In this document: one piece after another, positions 1-7,957 of the stretch | Layout: the number at the start of each line of letters is the position of its first letter | How positions within the stretch are numbered: the stretch's first letter is position 1 | From: Dialister sp. UBA7295 | GTDB taxonomy: Bacteria; Bacillota; Negativicutes; Veillonellales; Dialisteraceae | Direction: 5' to 3' | DNA length: 22,074 bases | Assembly (NCBI GenBank): GCA_002471975.1 | Contig: DKQZ01000064.1 | Span: 1 to 22,074 of the forward strand | The notes under the pieces: generated by a model | Seen by the model: only the letters and a program-made list of their open reading frames with translations | Database searches by the model: none | What the model was told of the DNA's origin: nothing | Program-made: the position numbers and the translations under genes

Positions 1-16
1 TCAGAGAAGCAGGAAG

Positions 17-38
17 CTCCCGCCTCTATAGGCGGGAG
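17..38 (-). terminator. hairpin downstream of the lpd-like gene
   Basis: An 8-bp perfect stem (CTCCCGCC/GGCGGGAG) with a 6-nt loop lies about 28 bases beyond the stop codon of the flavoprotein gene. The T-tract on the minus strand is poor, so it may be a weak terminator or an mRNA 3' end stabiliser. Confidence 0.5.
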
Positions 39-65
39 TACGTTCACAATCACCATCATCCCATT

Positions 66-1592
66 TTATTTCTTCAAAAGTCTTTCCGGCTTATAGTAAT
101 ACCTCGTCCACATGGTGAATTCGGAAAGGGATGGATGGGGTGTCATGGTTTCATCGAAGGACTGGAGTGTCCTGCTGTCCAGGATCCGTTTCAGGGGAAG
201 GGCGCGGAGGGACTGTACCGTTTCGCTTCCGATTTCTTCATGGACCGGGACAATTTCCGAAATCCCGTCGGTCATGGATTTTACGAAGGGCTGGATCAGA
301 ATGGATGCTTCGGGACCGATGATGTAGGCGCCGAGGATTTTTTCTGTCTTTTTATCGAGGATCAGTTTGATGAATCCGTCATCTTCGTCTCCCGGTTCGA
401 AGCCCAGGGCGTAACCTTTGGCGGAGGCGGAGTAATGGTTGAAGGCCACTTCCACTTCATAGCCTTTTTTCCCGGCATCCGATTCGGTAAGGCCCACATG
501 GGCTGCTTCGGGCCAGGTATAGGTGACGGCGGGAATGCAGTCATAGCGCATCCAGCGCCATTTCTGCGGATCTTTTTCATAGAAAAGATTGTGGGCCACG
601 ATTTCTGCTTCGTTATTTGCCTTGTGCCGGAAGGGCGCCTGTCCATTGATATCCCCGATGGCCCAGATGCCTTCCTGGGTGGTTTCCAGAAATTCATTGG
701 TGAGGATATAACCCCTTCTGTCGGTTTTGACGGAGGTATTTTCCAGATGGAGCAGGTCGGAAACGGGGACGATGCCCGGGGAAATCAGGATTTCTTCTGC
801 TTTTACTGCTTCTTCGATACCCGTTGCCCGGTCCTTTATGATCAGAACTTTTTCATTTCCTTCTTTATGGACGGAAATCGTATTTTTATTCAGTTTGACA
901 TCGATGCCGTAGGACAAGAACTGCTTCAGGAGGAAGGCAGAAATATCTTCGTCTTCTTTCGGAAGGAGCCTTACATTGTGCTGGATGATGGTGACTTTCG
1001 TCCCTGCCGCATCCAGGGCATGGGCAAATTCGCAGCCGATTGGTCCCCCGCCGACGATAATGAGACTCTTGTAGGGTTCCTTCGGGAATTTATTTCCAAA
1101 AAAAGACTCGGAGGTGACGTAACCGGCTTCTTTCAGGCCTTCGATTTTCGGGATATTCGTGCGGGCACCGACGGCGATAAAGATTTTCTCCCCTTTGATC
1201 ATTTCGCTTCCGCCGTCATTCATGGAAATATGAATGACCTTCGGGGAAGCAAAAGAAGCGGTGCCTTCATAAATGGTGACATTCGGGAACCCGGCATAGT
1301 ACTCTTTGATTCCTTTATTTTCACCGATTTTATGCCAGAGCCGTTTGGAAAGGACGTCCCAGTCGATGGAGACCTCTCCCGCTTTCACTCCGATCCTTGC
1401 GCTTTCCCGGATTTCACGGATCCTGTTTGCCGCCGTGACCAGGACTTTCGTAGGAATGCAGCCCCGATTCAGACAGGTGCCGCCAAAAGCTCCTTTTTCA
1501 ATGATGGCCACCGATTTCCCGTTGGCAATGGCAGCATCCGCAATAATATTTCCCGCTCCCGTTCCGATGATGATCACGTCGAAATTCTGCAT
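66..1592 (-). CDS. dihydrolipoyl dehydrogenase-like flavoprotein disulfide reductase
   Basis: A 508-aa class I pyridine nucleotide-disulfide oxidoreductase. Visible in order: FAD-binding GTGAGN (residues 10-15), the redox-active disulfide CLNRGC (Cys40 and Cys45), the NAD(P)-binding GGGPIG (181-186), the second FAD motif around AIGDING, and a C-terminal HPSLSE carrying the family's catalytic His. Members transfer electrons between NAD(P)H, FAD and a disulfide such as lipoamide. The gene stands alone: no pyruvate or 2-oxoacid dehydrogenase subunits or glycine cleavage genes are nearby, so the substrate cannot be read from context. Mercuric-reductase-like or mycothione-reductase-like enzymes share this layout. 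No N-terminal lipoyl or heavy-metal domain is present. The ATG start follows AAGGAGA at good spacing. An AT-rich promoter region lies between the start and the heptamer repeat at 1631. Confidence 0.9.
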   Translation of the reverse strand: MQNFDVIIIGTGAGNIIADAAIANGKSVAIIEKGAFGGTCLNRGCIPTKVLVTAANRIREIRESARIGVKAGEVSIDWDVLSKRLWHKIGENKGIKEYYAGFPNVTIYEGTASFASPKVIHISMNDGGSEMIKGEKIFIAVGARTNIPKIEGLKEAGYVTSESFFGNKFPKEPYKSLIIVGGGPIGCEFAHALDAAGTKVTIIQHNVRLLPKEDEDISAFLLKQFLSYGIDVKLNKNTISVHKEGNEKVLIIKDRATGIEEAVKAEEILISPGIVPVSDLLHLENTSVKTDRRGYILTNEFLETTQEGIWAIGDINGQAPFRHKANNEAEIVAHNLFYEKDPQKWRWMRYDCIPAVTYTWPEAAHVGLTESDAGKKGYEVEVAFNHYSASAKGYALGFEPGDEDDGFIKLILDKKTEKILGAYIIGPEASILIQPFVKSMTDGISEIVPVHEEIGSETVQSLRALPLKRILDSRTLQSFDETMTPHPSLSEFTMWTRYYYKPERLLKK

Positions 1593-1630
1593 ATGGATTC
1601 TCCTTATATAATAATAGAAAATATATAGTT

Positions 1631-1705
1631 GTTAGCCGTTAGCCGTTAGCCGTTAGCCGTTAGCCGTTAGCTGTTAGCCGTTAGCCGTTAGCTGTTAGCC
1701 ATTAG
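1631..1705. repeat. 7-bp tandem repeat, ten GTTAGCC/T units
   Basis: Ten contiguous heptamers (eight GTTAGCC, two GTTAGCT) fill exactly 70 bases, followed by a partial ATTAG. They lie about 40 bases upstream of the lpd-like start and beyond the fic terminator. The same GTTAGC heptamer recurs behind the hydrolase (15894) and behind tctA (18508). Function unknown. Confidence 0.95.
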
Positions 1706-1800
1706 ATGTCCGCCGACAAAAGGCAGTGACGGGTCGATTTCCTTTATTTCTATTGTACTAGAAATCAGGAAATAAGTAAATCGAAGAAAGTCAATCTTGT

Positions 1801-1833
1801 AAAAAGGCCTTCTCCCAACGGGATGAAGGCCTT
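1801..1833 (-). terminator. Rho-independent terminator of the fic gene
   Basis: The stem AAGGCCTTC/GAAGGCCTT (1804-1812 with 1825-1833), extended inward by TCCC/GGGA, is followed on the minus strand by a run of five T. It begins ten bases after the fic stop codon. Confidence 0.85.
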
Positions 1834-1842
1834 GTATGATAT

Positions 1843-2898
1843 TCAGTTGTTACGGACGTAATGGGTCTTTCTTCCGCTCCCCAGCCTCTCAAGGTATCCT
1901 TCAGAAACAAGTTTTTTCAATGCAGATTCTACAGAAGAGCTGCCCAGGCTGGGGCACTCGATCAGTATTTCCCGTTTCGTAAAAGTCCCGATTTTATTTT
2001 CTGCGCACTTTTTCACAATGTCATAGGATGTACTGCGCACCCCTGCCTGTTCCGTAATCTGAAGTCTTTTTTCAAAGTCTCTATAGCAGGAAAGAATAAT
2101 GGCCAGCATATATCGGATAAAGGGCTTCGGATCATTGCGCCCCTCATGCCAACCCTGATCCGAACGGGCCAGAGCATCATAATAATCCTCTTTCGTATCT
2201 GCAATTGCCTTTTCTATACTGATGTACTGCCCCACCATGTATCCGCTCCGGTAAAGCAGAAGCAGAGTCAGGAGGCGGCTCATCCGTCCATTTCCGTCAT
2301 TGAAGGGATGAATACAGAGAAAGTCAAGGATAAAACAGGGAATCAGGATCAGTAAATCAATCAGTTCTTCTCCCTCTGCCTGCCTGAAACTTTCACAAAG
2401 GCGCTCTACAGCCTCCGGTGTTTCGTAAGGCTCCAGAGGGCGGAACAGAGTCACTTTTTTCCCATCACCCATAATCATATCAATTTCGTTGGGAACGGTC
2501 TTGAATCTGCCTCCATAGGTAAGCGTGGTTAATTTCAATAATTCCCCATGAAGCTGCAGGATATAGTTGGGCGTCAGTGGAATGTCCCTGTAATTTTGAT
2601 GAATCAGGGAAAGAACATTCCGATAGCCCAGAATTTCTTTTTCAGCCCTGTTCCTGGGGGTAGTCCGGTCATCCATCAGCTGCTTCAGTCGCGGATGGGT
2701 GGTAATAATGCCTTCGATACGATTGGAGCTTTCCGTACTTTGGATTTTTGCGATTTCAATGAGACGCTGGAGTTCTACCGGTTTCTGACGCAGGAAAAGC
2801 TCCTGCCTGCCTTTGTGTTCATGGATTTGGGCCACATAAGACAGAATTTCATTATCCCATGTACGATTTTTCAACAGTCGATAATCAAATTCCCTCAT
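1843..2898 (-). CDS. Fic family protein (putative AMP transferase) with self-inhibitory motif and winged-helix tail
   Basis: A 351-aa Fic-domain protein. The catalytic signature HPFNDGNGR is at residues 197-205; the His is the general base and the Asn/Gly/Arg residues hold the nucleotide phosphates. SNRIEG at 58-63 fits the (S/T)xxxE(G/N) inhibitory helix placed before the Fic core (class II arrangement), so activity is probably held off by its own Glu62. An N-terminal Fic_N-like region precedes it. About 60 C-terminal residues look like a winged helix-turn-helix, a common fusion that may bind DNA. The family usually transfers AMP to hydroxyl side chains; the target here is unknown. The gene has its own terminator. 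The palindrome at 2994-3040 lies 96 bases upstream, between it and the ATPase gene. Confidence 0.9.
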   Translation of the reverse strand: MREFDYRLLKNRTWDNEILSYVAQIHEHKGRQELFLRQKPVELQRLIEIAKIQSTESSNRIEGIITTHPRLKQLMDDRTTPRNRAEKEILGYRNVLSLIHQNYRDIPLTPNYILQLHGELLKLTTLTYGGRFKTVPNEIDMIMGDGKKVTLFRPLEPYETPEAVERLCESFRQAEGEELIDLLILIPCFILDFLCIHPFNDGNGRMSRLLTLLLLYRSGYMVGQYISIEKAIADTKEDYYDALARSDQGWHEGRNDPKPFIRYMLAIILSCYRDFEKRLQITEQAGVRSTSYDIVKKCAENKIGTFTKREILIECPSLGSSSVESALKKLVSEGYLERLGSGRKTHYVRNN

Positions 2899-2993
2899 AA
2901 TTTATCCCCTTTCTCCCAAACGGTCTTCTCTTTCTCACAATTTTATATGATTTTTGGGAGAAAAGCAATTAGATTGGGAAAAACAATTCCATA

Positions 2994-3040
2994 GTTAAAG
3001 GGGTAACTTTTGCAATTTTGTCAAAAGTTACCCCCTTAAC
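2994..3040. repeat. 47-bp palindrome, copy A (ATPase 3' side / fic 5' side)
   Basis: Two 19-bp arms (GTTAAAGGGGTAACTTTTG and its complement with one mismatch) surround a 9-base centre. A near-identical copy lies at 4334-4380. Similarity between the copies extends further, including a shared GGGAAAAACA just to the left and CTATTTTT/CTGTTTTT to the right. Read on the minus strand, the centre contains TTGACA, so it could also be a -35 element for fic. Confidence 0.9.
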
Positions 3041-3048
3041 TTCTATTT

Positions 3049-4281
3049 TTATATAAAAAGCCGGTTATCCTTCATGAAAGACGGCGCATTCACGTGTCTG
3101 ATTCCATCGCGGTGCTGAATGAGGTCATTCCGGGTCATAAGGTACTTTGGATAATTGTCCCGTATTTTTTCAAAGGGCCTGTATTCCCGGTCTTCCGTCT
3201 CCTGGCTGCTCATGATGGTCATAGCCACCTGTACATAGGCATAGTCACGGTTTGCCATATTCAGTATGAAATCACATTCCAGTTTACCAATCCTGCCTAC
3301 ACTGACTTTGTAACCCTTTGATTTCGCATAGATAAATACTACGTTTTCCATGGCAGGGCCGTAATTGACTCGGGCATCCGTATTCAGGGCATAGTACAGT
3401 CCCAGGTCGGCGACGTAATATTTCTGCTCGCCGGCAATGGATTTCCTTGATTTCAGATCGAACCGGCGGCAGGGATATATGATTTTGGCATCTTCCAGAA
3501 TGGTGATATACCGGTTTAATGTTTCTCTTTTGATTTCGCATCCATTCCTGCGTAAATCGTCCAGCATGTTTGTGAGACTCATGGTGGAGCCAAAATTATT
3601 GATAATAAACCTTTGCACTGTGTCAAAGACAGAAACCTTACGGATTTTGACCCGTTTCCGGATGTCTTTCTCAAATATTTCCTGAATGACCCCCTGTACA
3701 TAGGTCTGTTTGTCCATACCTTCGTACTGCAGAGCCTTTGGAAATCCGCCTTCTGCCAGGTAAAGGTCAAATTCACCGGTCAGATCCGGTTGGAGCGGCT
3801 TTCCAAGAAATTGCTTCATCTCCAGGTACTCTTCAAAACTCAGTGTATAGAGCTCGAATTCCAGGTACCGTCCTGTCAGTTTCGTGGCCAGTTCACCGCT
3901 TAGAAGGTAGGAATTGGAACCGGTGATGAATATGGAAATATCCCCTTCTTCACGGTATCCATTGATGACCAGTTCGAAATCCTTTACATTCTGAATCTCA
4001 TCAATAAAAAGGTATTTCACACCCGGGAGAGGTGCGGTTTTCTGTTCAATGAGAGCATCCAGATCATCGGCAGCAGTGATTTTCTGATATTCTCTCTTGT
4101 CCAGATTCAGATAAATCACGTTTTCAGAGGGAATTCCTGCTTCTATCAGCTCATCGGCTATACTCTGCATGAGACAGGATTTCCCGCAGCGCCGGATCCC
4201 TGTAATGACTTTGATGATTTCCGTATCATGATAGAATCCGCGAATTCGCTTCAGGTAATTTTCTCTTTTGTAGACCTTCAT
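3049..4281 (-). CDS. AAA+ ATPase with DUF4143 C-terminal domain
   Basis: About 410 aa. The N-terminal AAA ATPase domain has Walker A GIRRCGKS near residue 30 and Walker B YLFIDEIQ about 65 residues later. A middle helical and winged-helix region is followed by a C-terminal DUF4143 part, which is related to the PD-(D/E)xK nuclease fold. There LECDFIL supplies the Asp, but the expected ExK strand reads VQVA, so nuclease activity is doubtful. Cellular role of the family is poorly known. I prefer the ATG at 4281 because GAGGTG lies six bases upstream; a GTG at 4290 would add three residues. The gene is bracketed by near-identical 47-bp palindromes 6 bases past its stop and about 50 bases before its start. 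A distant paralogue lies at 6635. Confidence 0.88.
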   Translation of the reverse strand: MKVYKRENYLKRIRGFYHDTEIIKVITGIRRCGKSCLMQSIADELIEAGIPSENVIYLNLDKREYQKITAADDLDALIEQKTAPLPGVKYLFIDEIQNVKDFELVINGYREEGDISIFITGSNSYLLSGELATKLTGRYLEFELYTLSFEEYLEMKQFLGKPLQPDLTGEFDLYLAEGGFPKALQYEGMDKQTYVQGVIQEIFEKDIRKRVKIRKVSVFDTVQRFIINNFGSTMSLTNMLDDLRRNGCEIKRETLNRYITILEDAKIIYPCRRFDLKSRKSIAGEQKYYVADLGLYYALNTDARVNYGPAMENVVFIYAKSKGYKVSVGRIGKLECDFILNMANRDYAYVQVAMTIMSSQETEDREYRPFEKIRDNYPKYLMTRNDLIQHRDGIRHVNAPSFMKDNRLFI

Positions 4282-4333
4282 CCTATCCACCTCACTTTCT
4301 TTCCAGTATATGAAATTATGGGAAAAACATCAA

Positions 4334-4380
4334 GTTAAAGGGGTAATTTTTGCAATTTTGTCAAAAGTTACCCCTTTAAC
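4334..4380. repeat. 47-bp palindrome, copy B (ATPase 5' side)
   Basis: Same element as 2994-3040, with one mismatch between its 19-bp arms. It is about 50 bases upstream of the ATPase start. Its minus-strand centre holds TTGACA, so it may combine a promoter -35 with an operator. Confidence 0.9.
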
Positions 4381-4392
4381 TGCTGTTTTTGA

Positions 4393-4431
4393 TTTTATCT
4401 TATCATTTGCCCCGTGAATGATAAGATAAAA
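4393..4431. repeat. 15-bp perfect inverted repeat next to the ogt terminator
   Basis: TTTTATCTTATCATT (4393-4407) is exactly complementary to 4417-4431, with a 9-base loop. The right arm shares its last two bases with the left arm of the ogt terminator, so the two hairpins may compete or act in series. Confidence 0.7.
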
Positions 4432-4470
4432 ATCCCTCCGTACCATTGAAAAGGTTCTACAGAGGGATTT
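4430..4470 (-). terminator. terminator of the ada-alkA/ogt operon
   Basis: The stem AAATCCCTC/GAGGGATTT (4430-4438 with 4462-4470) is followed on the minus strand by TTTTTATC. It starts 20 bases after the ogt stop codon. Confidence 0.75.
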
Positions 4471-4489
4471 CTGAATTTTTATCTGTTAC

Positions 4490-5023
4490 TCACGGTGCAG
4501 TGCTCTTTTTCGGGACGAAAAATATATCCTTGAATCCGCCTTCCATTTTGAGAAGTGCCGCTTTTCTGCTGATTCCTCCCGCGTAGCCTGTGAGGCTTCC
4601 ATTCGATCCCACCACCCGATGGCAGGGAACGATGAGGGAGATTTCATTTCTGGCGACTGCTCCTCCCACGGCCTGGGCGGACATGCGCTGAAGGCCCCGT
4701 CTTTTAGCCATGATCTGTGCGATTTCTCCATAGGTCATGGTTTTTCCGTAAGGGATGGAATAGAGGATTTCCCACACTTCATTCTGGAAATCGCTTCCCG
4801 TGAAGTGGAGGGGCACGTCCACATGGGGCTTTTTGCCGGAGAAATACATGTCCAGCCACTTTTTGGCGAGTTGGAAGACCGGAAGCTCCTTCTCCTCGTG
4901 TTCCTTATCGAGATAGAGGGCGAAATATTTCTGCCCGTCAAACCAGAGACCCGTGAGGCCTTTTTCGTCCGCCGCCAAAGTAATACCTCCTAAAGGCGAT
5001 GCATAATGACTGACGTACTGCAT
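4490..5023 (-). CDS. ogt: methylated-DNA--protein-cysteine methyltransferase
   Basis: A 177-aa suicide repair protein that takes alkyl groups from O6-alkylguanine in DNA onto its own cysteine. The active-site PCHRV is present with acceptor Cys134, preceded by the helix-turn-helix region (PYGKTMTYGEIA) and followed by GSLTGYAGG, as in Ogt and the C-terminal half of Ada. Length is normal for the family. It is the second gene of a two-gene unit: the upstream ada-alkA stop is one base away from this ATG, and the GGGAGG ribosome binding site lies inside the last codons of that gene, suggesting coupled translation. It supplies the methyltransferase function missing from the upstream fusion. Confidence 0.95.
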   Translation of the reverse strand: MQYVSHYASPLGGITLAADEKGLTGLWFDGQKYFALYLDKEHEEKELPVFQLAKKWLDMYFSGKKPHVDVPLHFTGSDFQNEVWEILYSIPYGKTMTYGEIAQIMAKRRGLQRMSAQAVGGAVARNEISLIVPCHRVVGSNGSLTGYAGGISRKAALLKMEGGFKDIFFVPKKSTAP

Positions 5024-5024
5024 A

Positions 5025-6467
5025 TTAACCTCCCATTTCCAGATTCCACAGGCCCACGGTGACGTAGGTCTTCCAGGGATTCCAGCTTTCCTGCAATTTT
5101 TTGTCCTTCAACGCCGGGAAATTATCCATCATCTTTCTGATGCCGTAATCCCGGTCAAGAAGGATATTCGTATTCTGCATGGTCCTCATGGAAATATACT
5201 CCGCCGTCCACTTGCCGATGCCTCTGATTTCCATGAGGTCCTTTATTTTACTCTCCACGTCCAGGGTATCGCGGAAAGACCCCGGATTTTCCATGAGGTA
5301 CCGCGCCACCCCTTCGATGGCACAGGCTTTCATTTTCGTGATTCCCAGAGGTCCCAGCATTTCGGTGATGTCTGATTCGTGCCCCGCGAACTGCTCGCAG
5401 GTGGGGAAAAGATACCAGTCTCCAGTTTTTTCACCGAAGGCTTCCACGAATTTCCTGAGGGTGGTCCTGGCTCCTTTCACGCTCACCAGCTGGCCTATGA
5501 TGGCACGGACGCAGATTTCAAAATCATCCATGCTGCCCGGGATTCTTGTCCCTTTCACGAAAGCGCCGGGAACGATGTCATTGACGGGGGAAAGTCCTTC
5601 GTATATTTCTTCCGGACTCGCATAGAGGTCAAACTGGTTTTTCACCTTCGCCATCAGTTCGGGGAGTACGGGAAGAAGGCTTTCGGAAATCGTGAGATGG
5701 AGGCAGCTCTTCTTTTCATTGTTGGAAATATGGAGGAGTCCGCTGTATTTTTTGTTTCCTTTTCTGATGGAAATGGTCCTTGTATAGACTCCCTTTTCCA
5801 CTTTTTCCATGCCTTCGATGGCACGGTCTGCGATGAATTTCAGGAGCGGTTCATAGAGGAAAGGCTTTCTATATCCCACTTTGACTGTAATCTCGCCAGG
5901 CACTTTTCCTGCCGCTTTTTTACGAAAGGAAGTGGGAGTGAGATTGTATTTCTTCTTGAAAAGGGTATTGAACCGCCGGACGCTCCGAAAGCCGGAGGCA
6001 TAGGCCACGTCGGTCATGGAAATCCCCGTATCCGTCAGAAGTTCCTTCGCCAGGAGAAGCCGGCAGGTCTGGAGATATTCGATGGGAGTCACGCCGAATT
6101 CCTCATGGAATACCCGCCGGAGATGACGGTCCGTACAGCCCAGAACATGGCAGACTTCTTCGATTGGCTTTTCCGAGGAAATTTTTTCGTCAAACATCCT
6201 TCTAGCCCGATGGGCCATATTCCTCCTGAAATCGATGGGTGCATACCCCGGGGCGAGTTCCGGCCGGCATAAGAGACAGGGCCGGAACCCCGCCTTTTCC
6301 GCCGCGGCCTGGGATTCGAAATAGACACAGTTCTCCTCCTTCGGCATGGTGGGACAGACAGGGCGGCAGTAAATGCCCGTGGTCTTCACACCAACGAAAA
6401 ACCGTCCGTCGTACCGGGCATCCCTCGTTCTGAAAATCCTGTAGAGCGACTTATCATCGAGATTCAT
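5025..6467 (-). CDS. Ada-type regulator fused to 3-methyladenine DNA glycosylase II (AdaA-AlkA)
   Basis: About 480 aa combining regulator and repair enzyme. The N-terminal Ada zinc domain carries four cysteines (37, 41, 67, 70 counted from the upstream GTG), matching the zinc ligands and the methyl-phosphotriester acceptor of Ada. An AraC-type helix-turn-helix pair follows (about 100-190). From about 200 onward is AlkA: N-terminal domain, then the helix-hairpin-helix glycosylase with IRGIGKWTAEYIS and catalytic Asp in LLDRDY (about 443). By homology, alkylated phosphate transfers to a Zn-bound Cys and turns the protein into an activator, while AlkA removes alkylated bases. The Ogt-like domain of classical Ada is absent and is supplied by the next gene. 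I prefer ATG 6467 (AAAGGAAG upstream) over GTG 6476. Confidence 0.93.
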   Translation of the reverse strand: MNLDDKSLYRIFRTRDARYDGRFFVGVKTTGIYCRPVCPTMPKEENCVYFESQAAAEKAGFRPCLLCRPELAPGYAPIDFRRNMAHRARRMFDEKISSEKPIEEVCHVLGCTDRHLRRVFHEEFGVTPIEYLQTCRLLLAKELLTDTGISMTDVAYASGFRSVRRFNTLFKKKYNLTPTSFRKKAAGKVPGEITVKVGYRKPFLYEPLLKFIADRAIEGMEKVEKGVYTRTISIRKGNKKYSGLLHISNNEKKSCLHLTISESLLPVLPELMAKVKNQFDLYASPEEIYEGLSPVNDIVPGAFVKGTRIPGSMDDFEICVRAIIGQLVSVKGARTTLRKFVEAFGEKTGDWYLFPTCEQFAGHESDITEMLGPLGITKMKACAIEGVARYLMENPGSFRDTLDVESKIKDLMEIRGIGKWTAEYISMRTMQNTNILLDRDYGIRKMMDNFPALKDKKLQESWNPWKTYVTVGLWNLEMGG

Positions 6468-6561
6468 CAGCTTCACTTCCTTTCATGAGACAAGCATATC
6501 ATATTTCCGCTTTGTATTCTCGCCATTTTCGGACATGAGTTTCTGATTTTCCACACGATAA

Positions 6562-6590
6562 AGGACACCCTGAAAATTTGAAGGTGCCCT
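6562..6590 (-). terminator. probable terminator of the second AAA+ ATPase gene
   Basis: The stem AGGACACC/GGTGCCCT (one G-U pair) is about 45 bases beyond the stop. The T-tract on the minus strand is only TTTAT, so strength is uncertain. Confidence 0.5.
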
Positions 6591-6634
6591 GTGCTTACTA
6601 CTGTTCCATAATATGATTTCTGAAGATTCCCTGC

Positions 6635-7933
6635 TCAGCGAAGGAGCCCTTCATCCAGCAGAAATTGTTCTATCCCCACATACAATATGCCGTTTTCATC
6701 CCGCCAGGGTTTGATATAGTCCCGGACCACCACGATTTTCGCAAAGGAGTCAGGAATGCGAAGGAGGGAGGCGATTTCCTGCTGCCTTTTTTCCGGGTCC
6801 GCCACGGTCAGGGCAGACTGGATATAGAGACGTTCATTTCCCCGGTTCACTACGAAATCCACTTCCAACTGTTTCCGGATTTTCTTTCCTTCTTCCGTTT
6901 TGAGATTCTGCTCTATCATTCCCACATCCACATCATATCCCCGGCGGATCATATCGCAGTACAGCACATTTTCCATGATGTGATTTTCTTCCTGCTGCCG
7001 GAAACCCAGTCTGGCATTTCTGAGGCCCACGTCGGTGAAATAGTATTTCATGGGCGTACGAAGATATTTCTTCCCTTTCACGTCATAGCGGCTGGATTTA
7101 TACAGAAGGAATGCATCCTGGAAATAACCCAGATACCGCTCAATGGTAGCCGCATTGATACGGATCTGCTTTTCACTGAGAAAAGTATTGGACAGTTTCG
7201 TCGGGTTCGTCAGGGAGCCGATGGCCGATGCAACGATATTCAGAAGATCATCCAATACAGGAGTCTCATTCTGGATACGGTACCTTTCCACCACATCTCT
7301 GAGATAGGTCCTCTCAAAGAGATTCTTCAGATACCGGCTCTTTTCTTCATGGGTCTCCAGTGATACGGCCGCGGGCATACCGCCATAGGTATAGTAATCG
7401 GGCCAGGCATTCCGCGAATCACCTTTATAGCTTTCATAAAATTCTGCAAAGGAAAGAGGATACACCCGGATTTCATCGCCCCGGTCACGGAACTGGGTCA
7501 GCACGTCGGAGGAAAGCATCTTCGAACTGCTGCCCGTCACATAGACATCAGCATTGGGAATCTTCATGAGACCCAGAAGCACGTCGATAAAAGTGATCTT
7601 GTCCGATGCATCCGGAAGATAAGGATTGGGGATTTCAGAAACAAACTGGATTTCATCAATCAGGATATAATATCGTTTTGCTTTATCTTTGATTTTCTCC
7701 CGTACATACCGGTCCAGCTCCATGGGGTTTCTGTATTTTGCATTGGGCAGTTCATCAAGAGCCAATGAAATAATCTGTCCATCTGAAACGCCCTGTTCGT
7801 GGAGATATCTGACGAACAGCTCAAAGAGCAGGTACGATTTCCCCGAGCGGCGGATACCCGTGATAATCTTGACTCTGCCATTATTCATTTTGGAAATCAG
7901 CTTGTCCAAATATTGTTTCCTGTCAAATTCCAT
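6635..7933 (-). CDS. AAA+ ATPase with DUF4143 C-terminal domain, second paralogue
   Basis: About 432 aa from the ATG at 7933, which has AGAAGGAAC just upstream. The open frame continues 29 codons further to 8020, but that extension runs through the palindrome at 7958 and lacks a good ribosome site. Walker A is GIRRSGKS, Walker B is YYILIDEIQ, and GSSSKML matches the sensor region. The C-terminal DUF4143 part has LEVDFVVN followed by YIQSAL in place of the ExK strand, the same loss as in the other copy. Cellular function is unknown; membership of a multi-copy family in one stretch hints at a selfish or defence-linked role, but that is inference. It lies downstream of two copies of a palindrome different from that of the first paralogue. 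Confidence 0.85.
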   Translation of the reverse strand: MEFDRKQYLDKLISKMNNGRVKIITGIRRSGKSYLLFELFVRYLHEQGVSDGQIISLALDELPNAKYRNPMELDRYVREKIKDKAKRYYILIDEIQFVSEIPNPYLPDASDKITFIDVLLGLMKIPNADVYVTGSSSKMLSSDVLTQFRDRGDEIRVYPLSFAEFYESYKGDSRNAWPDYYTYGGMPAAVSLETHEEKSRYLKNLFERTYLRDVVERYRIQNETPVLDDLLNIVASAIGSLTNPTKLSNTFLSEKQIRINAATIERYLGYFQDAFLLYKSSRYDVKGKKYLRTPMKYYFTDVGLRNARLGFRQQEENHIMENVLYCDMIRRGYDVDVGMIEQNLKTEEGKKIRKQLEVDFVVNRGNERLYIQSALTVADPEKRQQEIASLLRIPDSFAKIVVVRDYIKPWRDENGILYVGIEQFLLDEGLLR

Positions 7934-7957
7934 TTTTGTTCCTTCTGCTTGCGAATT

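Noticed and set aside
135..1628. 497-codon open frame on the plus strand opposite the lpd-like gene
   Set aside because: Shadow frame created by codon bias of the minus-strand flavoprotein; its translation is Phe/Gly/Asp-rich with no family motif and it has no ribosome site.
1631..1705. CRISPR array
   Set aside because: Units are contiguous heptamers without unique spacers, and no cas genes are present.
5379..6272. 297-codon plus-strand frame opposite ada-alkA
   Set aside because: The opposite strand carries a clear Ada-AlkA protein; this frame has no start signal and low-complexity content.
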